Source: Chloroflexota bacterium
GTDB lineage: Bacteria > Chloroflexota > Anaerolineae > Aggregatilineales > Phototrophicaceae
Length of the DNA: 64,000 nucleotides
Reading direction: 5' to 3'
Assembly: GCA_013388745.1 (NCBI GenBank)
Contig: JACAER010000002.1
Coordinates: 1 to 64,000, forward strand
The notes under the pieces were generated by a model. That model had not been told where the DNA came from, made no database searches, and saw nothing but the letters and a program-made list of their open reading frames with translations. Positions 55,168 to 64,000 of the stretch are shown piece after piece. The position numbers and the translations under genes were made by a program. Every line of letters begins with the position of its first letter. Positions within the stretch are counted from its first letter, which is position 1.

Positions 55168-58100
55168 TTACCCCAAAATTTCGCGCATCACCGTGTCCAG
55201 TTCCAGCGCCTTGCCGCGCTCCACCAGCATTTGTGTTTCCGCCATGTTCAGTTCTGCGCTCAGCCTGTCCAGTACAGTCGTCGCTTCGTCGCGGCGGTGC
55301 TGCGGCGTGGCCGGATGCGCCATCACCAGCGCCAGCCAGGGAATGCTCTCCGTGTAATCGGGCGTCACTTCCGCCAGCCCGACAAGAATAGTGAGCATCA
55401 TCGGCACAATCTGCGCCTTGTCCGCAATCGCCAGCGCCTGCCGGTAGACCAAACGCGCCTCGCCGCCGCTGCCCTGCGCGCGCATCACATCGCCCAGCCC
55501 CGCCAGCGTTTGCGCTTCGCCCAGTCGGTTGCCGATAGCGCGCGAAATCTCCAGGCTTTCTTCCAGATAGGGCAAAGCGGCCGCGTAATCCTTGCGGTCA
55601 TAAGCCACAGTGCCCAAATTATGCAGCGCCAGCGCCACACCGCGCCGCTCGCCGATCGAACGGCAGATGCCCAGTGTTTCGGTCAGATAGCCGCTGGCGC
55701 GCTCGAATGCTCCCTGTGCGCCCGCCACGCCCCCCAGATTTAACAGGGCTGCCGCCGCTTTGCGCCGTTCGCCCGTGCTGCGCGCGATCGCCAGCGTTTG
55801 CTCGAAGTATTCCAGCGCCTTGTCGTAATTGCCCTGCGAAAAATTCATCACGCCCAGATTATTGATGGCGTCGGTCATGCTCTGGCGGTCATTTTGCGCT
55901 TCCGCCACCGCCAGACTTTCGCTGAAATAAGTGTGCGCTTCGTCATATTTGCCCTGTTCCTGCTGCACCATGCCGATACGATTCAGCGCTTTGGCGACGC
56001 CGCGCTGATCGCCCGCTTGGCGGCACAGCCTCAGCGCTTCCTCACACACTTGATGCGCTTCAGCATAATTCCCCTGCCGCCACGCCAGATCGCCCATCAG
56101 ATTCAGCGCCTTACCCGCCCCCGCCGCCTCGTTCAGCACGCGCCACAACGCCAGCCCTTCCTGCACATGCTCCAGCGCCCTGTCGTAATTGCCCGTGTAT
56201 TGCAGTGCCTCGCCCAACTTCACCAGCAGATCGGCGCGCGCTGCCCGCGCATCCTGGCCTGCTGGCGTCAGCTCCAGCGCCCGCTCGAACAGCGGAATCG
56301 CCTCTGCGAAATTATTGATGCGCAGCGCGTGCTCGCCCGCCTTTTGCGCGTACAACCGTTCCTGTTCAGCATCCCCCGCCGCGCGCCAGTGCTGCGCCAG
56401 CGACAGCGCATGCTCCGGTATATCAGCGTACACCTTCATGATCGCCAGCGCGATTTGGCGGTGCAGGTCGCGCTCTACCTCTTTCGTCAGCGCTTCCAGC
56501 GTCGCCAGCCGCAGTTGATTATGGGCGAAACGCCATTTGCCATCGTGAACTTCCAGCACGGCGCAGTTCGAGCAAATTGTCAGCCATTCTTCTACATCCA
56601 CCGTGCCCTTGACCTGCTTCAGCAAATCCAGGTCGAGTTCGCGCCCGGTTGTGGCCGCCAGTTGCAGCAGCGGACGCCCTTCCTGCGGCACCCGTTCCAG
56701 CCGGCGTTGAATGATGTTCTGGATGCCGCCGGCCAGCACCCGCTCCGGCAGGATTTTGCGCCCGACTTCGCTTAGCCGCCCGGCTTCTTCCGCCAGCACC
56801 CGCACGACTTCCACCAGAAAATAGACATTGCCTTCGGTTTCGCGCGTCAGCAGGTCGATCAACTGTTCCTGATGCGCCGTTTCGCCCAGCATCGACACAC
56901 TCAACGCCGCGATATGCTCGCGCGGAAAACGCTCCAGGTGCATCACTTGCAGCAGCGGTAGTTCGTCCGGCAGGTTTGGGCGTTCGTCCTGGCGGTAGGT
57001 GGCGACGATCAACAGCGGAAGTTCCTTGACAATGCCGCTCAACACTTTCAGCACTTCCAGGCTTTCACTTGACCAATGGATGTCCTCCAGCAGCAGCAGA
57101 ATCGGCTCTGTTTGCCGCTGGAACAGGCTGATAATCATGCCGACCAAACGCTGCTGATAGGCCGCGCCTTCGACATTGGCTGCCGGCGGTACAGCGCGAT
57201 TAACCAGACTGCCGATGTCGGGAATCAGGTCGCGCAGGATGCCGGCGTCCACATCATCGATTTCTGTCGTCAGCGCCAGCCTGCGCAGCGGCGCGCGCCA
57301 CAGTTGATAGGGCAGTCCGCCATCAAGGACAGCCTGCCCGTTAAGCACAGTGATGCCTTCGACCAGCGCCCGAATACGCAGTTCTTCGAGCAGACGTGAC
57401 TTGCCCACCCGCTTTCCCCCGCGATCAGCCACGCGCTGCCCTGAGTGCGCTGCGCCTGGCTCAGCGCACCGCTTAGCTGGCGCAGTTCGGCTTCGCGCCC
57501 TACAAACAGCGCTGCCTGCAAAAAGCTTTCGCGGATAGCCGCCGATTCTTTGGGGACGGGCCGCGACATGGCCGCGCACAGCTTTTCGATGACCGTGTCA
57601 GCGTCGTCATAACGGGCATCGGGCGTTTTCGCCAGCAGGCGGTCAATCACATCTACCACACCGCTGTATTGAAAGCGTTCTTCTTTTGATGTGTCTTCGT
57701 TCAGATGGGCCGTCAGCGGCGCCAGATCGGGACTCTCGGAGATCACCTGGCGCACCAGCGTCATCATGTCTTCGGTATTAAAGGGATGCTGGTTCGCCAA
57801 CAGTTCATAGGCCATCACGCCGACGGCGTACAAATCGGCGGCGCGTGTGGCGTCCTGCTCCATGAGCAGCTCTGGTGCCATGTAGCCCAGTGTCCCGCCG
57901 ATTTCTTCCACCTTGCCCAGTTCTGTCGCTAGCCCGAAGTCCAGCACTTTAACCAGGCCGTCGCGCGTCACCAGCACATTGCCGGGCTTCAGGTCGCGAT
58001 GCAAAATGCTGCGGCGGTGCAGATACGCCAGCGCTTGCAGTAGCTCGATCAGCAGATCTACCTGGTGGTCAAGGGTGGTGTCTGTACCTGCCTCCAGAAA

Positions 58101-58421
58101 ATTGCGCGCGTTTTCCAGCAGCTCCATCGTTACAAATGGCGTTTTATCGTGGAAACCGTAGTCCAACACGCTGATGATGTGGGGATGACGCATCGACGCC
58201 AGCACCTTAAATTCCTGCGCCAGCGTCACCCGGAAATCAGTGGTGCTGCCCGTCCCAGCCCCGCCCCCGCCGTCCTCTACCAAAATGACACGCTTAAGCG
58301 CCACCGTTTGCCCGGTCAGGCGGTCAACCGCTCGGTAAACGGTGCCCATGCCCCCTTCGCCTAGCTTGTTGAGCAGTTGGTAACGTCTGCCGATCAGTTG
58401 CTCAGAGAAAGCCGCCAGCAT
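55168..58421 (-). pseudogene. Ser/Thr kinase - AAA ATPase - TPR protein with -1 frameshift in Walker A
   Basis: A gene of about 1084 codons. The kinase domain (glycine loop GEGGMGTV at 21-28, Lys43, LHRDLKPGN, VLDFGLA, GYMAPEL) is intact. The AAA/STAND ATPase begins with GREAEL and should have AGESGVGKSRLLEEL as Walker A, but after GESG the frame is lost: three G at 57408-57410 where four are needed. The remaining frame from GKSRLLEELRI runs on through the ATPase domain and at least seven TPRs (GNYDRALEHVQEG, GNYAEAHQVCEE, GKYDEAHTYFSES, GNYDKALEYFEQ and others) to 55168. A homopolymer sequencing error or a real phase mutation are both possible. ATG 58421 has AGGA upstream; ATG 58439 is the alternative. 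Confidence 0.82.
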
Positions 58422-58732
58422 AAATTGATGTCCTAACATACTCAACTTTTCGCCTATTTATTGTAGCAAGTTTGCGCGATTCGCGTTACTTCCGCCTCCT
58501 TCATCTGGCGAAAATCCGTGAAACTCGTAAAAAATTCTTGAAAATTCTATACATAGTGTACTTACAAGGCCGCAGGTTAGCGCTTGGTTGCTTGCGCTTT
58601 GTTTTTTTCACATATATCCTCTTCTATATCAATGCCTTACAGTATTGTATTGGGGTCAGTTCAATTATACTGACAATTCTTCATACTGAGATAACGCTTC
58701 GCGTGTTGGATTAATGGTTCGGGGAGAAACAC
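58422..58732. promoter_or_regulatory. Divergent upstream region with GTCAGT palindrome
   Basis: No gene. A palindrome GTCAGT-N8-ACTGAC (58655-58674) spans TATACT, a possible -10 for the big secreted protein, and overlaps its likely transcription start. A regulator may bind there. The AT content is high compared with the surroundings. No -35 with good spacing was found. Confidence 0.4.
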
Positions 58733-61700
58733 ATGCGCCACAGGAAAAGTTTTGTTCTTGCAGCGTGGCTCATCGCATTGGTGAGTCTTTTGCTTTTGGC
58801 CCCCGCAGGCAGCACGCTGGCGACGACGCCGGGCGCTGCTTGTACCGTCACGCCGGAACTGCTGGCGGGGCAGGGCAACTACGCCGTGACCGGTTTGGGC
58901 AATTACGCCATCACCGGCCTGGGCAGTTATGTCGTGACCGGTTTGGGCAACTACGCCGTGACCGGTTTGGGTAACTACGCCGTGACCGGCCTGGGCTTTT
59001 TGACGCCGGAACAACTGCAAGCTCTGATTGATGAAATCAACAACAACACCGTCACCAGCCAATGGCTGACTGACCTGCTGCCGATCGTTAACCCGACCAA
59101 CAGTGTTGGCTTCGATACAGTCAAAACGGCTGTGCTGATCGTGGACGATTTCGAAGACCCCGGCGAGGAAGACGACAACAATGACACCCACGGCGAACTG
59201 GTGCTGCAAGTGCTGCAAGACCTGGCCGACGCTGTCAACCTCACCAATATTGACTTTTTCGCGGTAGACATCAGTGTCAACGGCAACTACGAACTGGACG
59301 GCGTGGCCCAGCGCGTCGAAGAGCTGGTGACGCTGCTGCGCCTGCCCGAAAATGGCGGCTATACTCATTTTGTGCTCAACATGAGCATCGGCGTGATCCC
59401 CTGCGAAGACGCTAATCTGGGCTTCAACTTTGACGATTTCCTCGCTGCGCTCGAAGCCCCACCCATCGTCCCTGTAGTGGAGTGTATCGTCCCGCTCTAT
59501 TTCGGTTCTGGCAAACAGGGCGGCGATGTGCTGGCGCGACAGGCGCTTGGCTCAGAACTTGCAGAGGGTGAAGAAGAAATCTTCGGCTATCAAATCTGGT
59601 GGGGTTATAACAATCCCGGCAGCAATACTGTCCACATTCCTGTCGGCCCGAGCAACGCCTTGAGCGCAAACAACGGTTATCAGAACGAGATTTTCCAGCC
59701 CGGACGGCAGCGTTATGTTTTCTCTACGTTTATCTTCACCGGTGGCGGAGAGTCAGAGTCCGAGCGTGGGACTTTCTCGACAGCGGAAGAATCGCTTCTT
59801 GAGACCTGGTCACTGGAAAGCCCGCAGGAAGTGGTCAACAGCGCCACGGCCACCTTTGAAACGCCGTTCTGCGGCGAGGATTTGTATTCCCCTTATGAAT
59901 ACGATGGCCTGACTCCAATTGTGGAGTGCGTGGCTGAGGTGGGCGACTCGGTGTATACGGCCTATTTCGGCTATAACAACACCAATGAATTCCCCCTGCT
60001 GATTCCCGTGTCGGAATTCGACAACTACTTCTCCAACGCCGGCGGTATGGATCAGGGGCAGCCGCGCTTCTTCCCGCCCGGACGCGGCGAGTATGTCTTC
60101 GAGGTCACTTTCTTCGACGAAGACATTTCGTGGACGTTAGGCGGCACAACAGTCACCGCCGGCAGTGAATACTACAATGCCTGCGGCGAAGGTCAGCCGC
60201 CGCAGCTTCCGAATTCCTCGTTTGGTCTGATCGACTACCTGCTCACTGTGTTGCAGATTCCGCCCGACCAGGTGCAGCCCTTCCTTGAACAACTGTTCGA
60301 CGGCGTGAATGATGACCAGATCGCTGGCCTGCGCGAACTGCTGCAACAGTATCTGGCTGAAAGCGAAGCCGAAAACGGCAATGGGTTCGCTTTTATCCCG
60401 GTGGCCTCGTCGGGCAACTTCGCCGGCTTCCTGGGCACGAACCCGCTGTTCCCCGCCGCGCTGCCCGAAGTGATCGCCGTGAGCGCGACGCTGGGCGATT
60501 TCGGCGAGCTGTGGGTGTCGTCGCATTTCGGCGATGTTACGGCGCCGGGCGTGTGGTATCCCTTCACCAATAACTACTTTGGCGCGGGCACGTCCTTCTC
60601 TGCGCCCTATGTCAGCATGTTGGCGGCGCTGTACCTGACGTATCCACAGGCCTGCGTCTTCGACAATGTCCTGCCGCCGCTGGATGATTTCGACAAGTCG
60701 GCTAACGCGATCTTCAACGTGAACCAGATGCCGCTGAACTGCGCCGCGCCGACGGCTAATACGCCGCCGGTTGCTAACCCGGATGAGGCGACGACGCCCG
60801 AAGACACGGCTGTCCAGATTTTCCCTCTGGCGAACGACACCGACGTGAATTCCGGCGACACGCTCACCATTATCGGCGTGATGCAGCCGACGCACGGCAG
60901 CGTGACTTGCACGCTCTCAAGCTGCACCTACACCCCCGCCGCCAACTACTTCGGCCCCGACAGCTTCACCTACATGATCTCGGATGGGCTGGCCACGGCG
61001 ACGGCGACCGTCAGCATCACGGTGACGCCCGTCAATGATGTGCCTGTTGCCAACAATGACGGCTACTCGACACCCGAAAACACGGCGCTGGTTGTCGGCG
61101 CGCCGGGTGTGCTCGCCAATGACACCGATGTCGAGAGCGGCCTGAGCGCCGTGCTGGTGAACGGCCCGGCCCAGGGCGTGCTCGTCTTCAATAGTGACGG
61201 CTCGTTCAACTATACGCCGGCGGCGGGTTTTGTCGGCGATGTGACCTTCACCTACAAAGCCAACGACGGCACGGCAGACTCGAACGTCGCAACCGTGACG
61301 ATCACAGTCACGAATGTCAACGAAGCGCCCGTGGCTGTCGAGGACTGCGATCCGGGCTACACGGTGGACGAAGGCCAAACGCTGCGTGTCCACGCCCCTG
61401 GCGTGCTGGCGAACGACAGCGACCCGGATAATGACCGCCTGACCGCCGTGCTGGTACACGATGCCTCCTTCGGCAGAGTGCGCCTGAACGCTAACGGCGG
61501 CTTCCGCTACACGCCCGATGACGGCTTCAGCGGCGAAGACACCTTTACCTACAAAGTCAGTGATGGGCTGCTTGACTCCGGTATCGTCACTGTCTGCATC
61601 ACTGTCGAAGATGTCAACCATCATCCACATGCGGGCAACGACTTCTACAGTACCACCGTTAACACCCCGCTGAACATCGGCGCGCCGGGTGTGCTGGCCA

Positions 61701-63520
61701 ATGACGCTGATCCCGACGGCGACCCGCTGACCGTGACCAGCTTCGACGCGCTGAGCGCCAACGGCGGCGCTGTCGTGGTCAACCCCGATGGCTCGTTCAG
61801 CTATACGCCCGCGCTCGATTTTGTCGGCGTCGATACCTTCGTCTACGTGATTAGCGATGGTTTGGGCGGTGAAGATCAGGCTGTCGTCACGATCAATGTC
61901 ACGGCGCAGCCGCCGGATGTGCCTGCTGAATGCGCCAATATCCAGTTCAACGGCGCGGTGATTATCGGCACAGAACGCTACGACGAAATCGTCGGCACAG
62001 AAGGCAACGATCTGATCTTCGCGCTCGCTGGGGCAGACGATGTCTGGGGCATGGGCGGCGATGACTGCATCGTCGGTGGACGCGGCCTGGATAACATCTA
62101 TGGCGGCGAAGGCAACGACGTGCTGATCGGTAACGAAGGCAACGACGATCTGCTGGGCGAGGGCGGTCACGACACGCTGTACGGCCAGCAGGCGGACGAC
62201 TTCCTGCTGGGCGGCGAAGGCAACGACTTCCTGTACGGTGGTGACGGCAGCGACTGCATCTTCGGTCAAAACGGCGATGACTACATCGAAGGCAACGAAG
62301 GCAGCGATGCGCCGCTGGTCGGCGGCAACGGTAACGACATCATCTACGGCGGCATGGGTCACGACGAACTGTACGGTGACGCCTACACGGGCGGCAGCGG
62401 CCACACGCAGTTCCCCGAAGACGGCAATGCCGGCCCCGGCAATGACCAACTGTACGGCGAATCGGGCAACGATGACCTGTACGGCAGCGGCGGCAATGAT
62501 GCCCTGGTCGGCGGCGACGGCAACGACGCCATGTACGGCGAAGATGGCGATGACACGATCACCGGCAACGAACTGTACGACGCTTTCTACGGCGGCGCTG
62601 GCGCGGCGGATGTGGCGACCGACTTCCTGCCCGATTATGATGTGATCTGCGATCAGATTGAGTTCGGCTGTCAGGGCCCCGACGGTGATCTGGATGGGGT
62701 TGGCGACGCGCAGGATAACTGCCCGCTGGTGGCCAACCCCGATCAGCTCGACAGCGATGGCGATGGCATTGGCGACGCCTGCGATAACTGCGATCTGACG
62801 GCCAACCCCGATCAGCTCGACAGCGATGGCGATGGCATTGGCGATGTCTGCGACAACTGCGTGGGCACGGCGAACGCTGACCAGGCCGACGCCGATCAGG
62901 ACGGCGTGGGCGACGCTTGCGACAACTGCGTGGGCACGGCGAACGCTGACCAGGCCGACGCCGATCAGGACGGCGTGGGCGACGCTTGCGACAACTGCGC
63001 CAGCACGCCCAACCCCGATCAGGCCGACAGCGATAATAACGGCACAGGCGACGCCTGCGAAGTGCCGCTTGGCACGGGCGATATTCAAATCACCCTACGC
63101 TGGGACAACTTCGCCGATGTTGATCTGCACGTCATCGAACCCAGCGGCGAGCGCATCTGGTACAACGATCGCTTCTCTGCCACCAACGGGCAACTGGATG
63201 TTGACGCGAATTACCCCTGCAACACAAACCTGATCAGTGTCGAAAATGTCTTTTGGCCGGTAGGACAATCGCCTGATGGCACGTACACTATTGAAATCTA
63301 TCGTGTCGTAAGCTGCAACTACCCGGCGGCCAACTGGACACTCACAGTGATCGTGGATGGTGTGACGGTGATCAATATCAGCGGCAATACCAACCGCATT
63401 GGCAGCGAAGCTATTGTCTTTACGGTCAATCCTGACAACTCGGTGACAATTGTCTCCGGCGTCGCGTCGGTGACCTCTGCGGCAGAAGCGCCGCCCGCCG
63501 AATACGAAGAAGCCAAGTAG
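58733..63520 (+). CDS. Large secreted subtilase with Ig/cadherin-like, RTX, TSP3 and DUF2135-like repeats
   Basis: A 1595-residue exported protein. Signal peptide (1-30), five copies of GNYAVTGL (48-87), then an S8 peptidase split by an insertion: Asp138 in VLIVDDF, His153 in DTHGEL, Asn216-Met-Ser-Ile-Gly; a region (about 243-486) of two tandem modules (PxVECxV...YFGYNN...PGRxxYVF...WSL/WTL); then oxyanion Asn562 in SSGNFAG and Ser621 in [10 protein letters not shown]. After 678 come four cadherin/Ig-like repeats of about 95 residues, RTX nonapeptides GGxGxD (about 1083-1290), thrombospondin-3 repeats (about 1316-1443) and a DUF2135-like C-terminal domain (about 1446-1573). Probably a calcium-dependent cell-surface or extracellular protease; no LPxTG or anchor seen. 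Confidence 0.82.
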   Translation: MRHRKSFVLAAWLIALVSLLLLAPAGSTLATTPGAACTVTPELLAGQGNYAVTGLGNYAITGLGSYVVTGLGNYAVTGLGNYAVTGLGFLTPEQLQALIDEINNNTVTSQWLTDLLPIVNPTNSVGFDTVKTAVLIVDDFEDPGEEDDNNDTHGELVLQVLQDLADAVNLTNIDFFAVDISVNGNYELDGVAQRVEELVTLLRLPENGGYTHFVLNMSIGVIPCEDANLGFNFDDFLAALEAPPIVPVVECIVPLYFGSGKQGGDVLARQALGSELAEGEEEIFGYQIWWGYNNPGSNTVHIPVGPSNALSANNGYQNEIFQPGRQRYVFSTFIFTGGGESESERGTFSTAEESLLETWSLESPQEVVNSATATFETPFCGEDLYSPYEYDGLTPIVECVAEVGDSVYTAYFGYNNTNEFPLLIPVSEFDNYFSNAGGMDQGQPRFFPPGRGEYVFEVTFFDEDISWTLGGTTVTAGSEYYNACGEGQPPQLPNSSFGLIDYLLTVLQIPPDQVQPFLEQLFDGVNDDQIAGLRELLQQYLAESEAENGNGFAFIPVASSGNFAGFLGTNPLFPAALPEVIAVSATLGDFGELWVSSHFGDVTAPGVWYPFTNNYFGAGTSFSAPYVSMLAALYLTYPQACVFDNVLPPLDDFDKSANAIFNVNQMPLNCAAPTANTPPVANPDEATTPEDTAVQIFPLANDTDVNSGDTLTIIGVMQPTHGSVTCTLSSCTYTPAANYFGPDSFTYMISDGLATATATVSITVTPVNDVPVANNDGYSTPENTALVVGAPGVLANDTDVESGLSAVLVNGPAQGVLVFNSDGSFNYTPAAGFVGDVTFTYKANDGTADSNVATVTITVTNVNEAPVAVEDCDPGYTVDEGQTLRVHAPGVLANDSDPDNDRLTAVLVHDASFGRVRLNANGGFRYTPDDGFSGEDTFTYKVSDGLLDSGIVTVCITVEDVNHHPHAGNDFYSTTVNTPLNIGAPGVLANDADPDGDPLTVTSFDALSANGGAVVVNPDGSFSYTPALDFVGVDTFVYVISDGLGGEDQAVVTINVTAQPPDVPAECANIQFNGAVIIGTERYDEIVGTEGNDLIFALAGADDVWGMGGDDCIVGGRGLDNIYGGEGNDVLIGNEGNDDLLGEGGHDTLYGQQADDFLLGGEGNDFLYGGDGSDCIFGQNGDDYIEGNEGSDAPLVGGNGNDIIYGGMGHDELYGDAYTGGSGHTQFPEDGNAGPGNDQLYGESGNDDLYGSGGNDALVGGDGNDAMYGEDGDDTITGNELYDAFYGGAGAADVATDFLPDYDVICDQIEFGCQGPDGDLDGVGDAQDNCPLVANPDQLDSDGDGIGDACDNCDLTANPDQLDSDGDGIGDVCDNCVGTANADQADADQDGVGDACDNCVGTANADQADADQDGVGDACDNCASTPNPDQADSDNNGTGDACEVPLGTGDIQITLRWDNFADVDLHVIEPSGERIWYNDRFSATNGQLDVDANYPCNTNLISVENVFWPVGQSPDGTYTIEIYRVVSCNYPAANWTLTVIVDGVTVINISGNTNRIGSEAIVFTVNPDNSVTIVSGVASVTSAAEAPPAEYEEAK
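58874..58993 (+). repeat. Five 24-bp tandem repeats encoding GNYAVTGL
   Basis: Units of 24 bp (GGCAACTACGCCGTGACCGG plus TTTG or CTG variants) repeat five times at 58874-58993 in the secreted protease gene; units 1 and 4 are the same and the others differ by a few bases. They lie in the coding frame, so they are not a CRISPR. Confidence 0.85.
62852..62989 (+). repeat. Perfect 69-bp tandem duplication in the thrombospondin-3 region
   Basis: 62852-62920 and 62921-62989 are identical 69-bp units (23 codons, starting GACAACTGCGTGGGCACGG) within the TSP3 repeats. Exact identity shows a recent duplication or recombination-driven length change. Confidence 0.85.
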
Positions 63521-63572
63521 CCATGAAAAAGGGGCGCGCCGCGCGGCGTGCCCCTTCAATAACGTCTCATCT

Positions 63573-63605
63573 GCCCGGTCAAGCTTCTTGGCCGGGCGTT
63601 TTTTG
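63573..63605 (+). terminator. Rho-independent terminator after the secreted protease
   Basis: Stem GCCCGGTCAAG (63573-63583) with CTTGGCCGGGC (63587-63597), three-nt loop, followed by GTTTTTTGTG. A GC-rich hairpin GGGGCGCGCC... lies just upstream at about 63531-63554. Serves the plus-strand protease gene and sits 9 bp from the end of the convergent gene. Confidence 0.85.
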
Positions 63606-63613
63606 TGCATCGG

Positions 63614-64000
63614 CTATCGCGTCGGCTGCAAACTCACGCTTGCGCCGCGTTCCAGCGCCGTGAAGTTGCGTTCCAGCAGATGGCGGCGGTGCGCCGGCAT
63701 ATGCCCTGCCAACGCCTTGCGGATCGCGGCCAGCGGCAGCACAGGCCGCGCCGTCAGCAGCGCCCCCAGCATGACGATGTTCGCCATCTTCAGTTCGCCC
63801 AATTCATCGGCGATGCCTGTGGCGGGCACATACAGCGCTTCGATGTCCGCGCGTGTGATCTGTTTGTTGATGAGCGAACTATTGACCACCAGCAGCCCGC
63901 CTGGAGCGATTTCCGACTCGTATTTGTCGAACGACGGCAGGTTAAACACAATCCCTGTGCGGGGATAACGCACGACGGGCGAGCCGATTTCCTTGTCGCT
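63614..64000 (-). CDS. 2-oxoacid:ferredoxin oxidoreductase gamma subunit, partial
   Basis: The C-terminal 128 residues of a pyruvate/2-ketoisovalerate:ferredoxin oxidoreductase gamma-type subunit; the gene continues beyond the right edge. The start of the visible part, SDKEIGSPVVRYPRTGIVFNLPSFDKYE (in part), and PGGLLVVNSSLI are typical, followed by ELGELKMANIVMLGALL. These enzymes oxidise 2-oxoacids to acyl-CoA with ferredoxin. Ends 9 bp after the protease terminator. Confidence 0.88.
   Translation of the reverse strand, partial: SDKEIGSPVVRYPRTGIVFNLPSFDKYESEIAPGGLLVVNSSLINKQITRADIEALYVPATGIADELGELKMANIVMLGALLTARPVLPLAAIRKALAGHMPAHRRHLLERNFTALERGASVSLQPTR

Noticed and set aside
58874..58993. 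Short regular repeats resembling a CRISPR
   Set aside because: There are no spacers; the units are contiguous and in frame with a protein.
60917..63088. 723-codon open frame on the minus strand with Val/Ala repeats
   Set aside because: It mirrors the cadherin/RTX/TSP3 repeats of the protease; periodicity comes from the plus-strand repeats.

Overview
The window looks like one contig of a GC-rich, probably monoderm bacterium, most likely of the phylum Chloroflexota (Anaerolineae side). This placement is an inference from gene style: very large Ser/Thr kinase - AAA ATPase - TPR proteins, a glycine cleavage P-protein split into two subunits, a lone mraZ, paired TolB-like propellers, an RDD/SpoIIM pair, secreted thrombospondin-3/RTX repeat proteins, and no outer-membrane genes. 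No rRNA, tRNA, CRISPR array or insertion sequence was seen.

Layout. 1-6.8 kb: an SMP-30/gluconolactonase, a 1318-residue kinase/pseudo-cyclase/AAA/TPR protein, and a BNR-propeller plus MoaD-like pair. 6.9-11.3 kb: a glycine riboswitch followed by gcvH, gcvPA, a DinB-SCP2 type protein and gcvPB. 11.4-17.6 kb: mraZ with an apparent self-operator, two TolB-like propellers, a cvpA-like gene with murC and murB, and a methyltransferase. 17.8-31.0 kb: a less GC-rich segment with a phosphonate locus (phnC, E, D, G, H, I, J, K, L, M, a hexapeptide acyltransferase and phnX) and, upstream, a PadR regulator with a CocE/NonD hydrolase. 31.4-35.9 kb: a copper module (MerR regulator, TauE/SafE-cupredoxin fusion, CopZ, CopA). 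35.9-49.7 kb: an O-antigen-ligase-like protein, a secreted FecR-like protein, AddB and AddA, an ABC-2-like membrane protein, an SbtA-like bicarbonate permease, RDD and SpoIIM proteins and a small ORF. 49.7-55.0 kb: hypF, hypC, hypD, hypE and then an AhpD-like gene with an in-frame UGA. 55.2-58.4 kb: a second kinase-ATPase-TPR gene, frameshifted in its Walker A motif. 58.7-63.5 kb: a 1595-residue secreted subtilase with Ca-binding repeats. The right edge holds a partial 2-oxoacid:ferredoxin oxidoreductase gamma subunit.

The most notable points are: (1) an AhpD-like reading frame whose resolving/peroxidatic Cys codon is replaced by UGA (CxxU) with a well-placed 7-bp hairpin just downstream, a strong selenoprotein candidate at the end of the hyp operon; (2) a PhnJ homologue that is collinear with C-P lyase but has lost three of the four essential cysteines, next to a phnK interrupted by an in-frame amber codon; (3) a kinase whose class III cyclase domain has lost both metal-binding aspartates; (4) a complete glycine riboswitch expression platform with mutually exclusive terminator and antiterminator helices; and (5) a subtilase with a duplicated module inserted between its His and Ser parts and five 24-bp N-terminal repeats.

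Start codons were chosen by ribosome binding site, overlap with the preceding gene and family alignment done by eye. All family assignments are from recognition of motifs, not from database searches.
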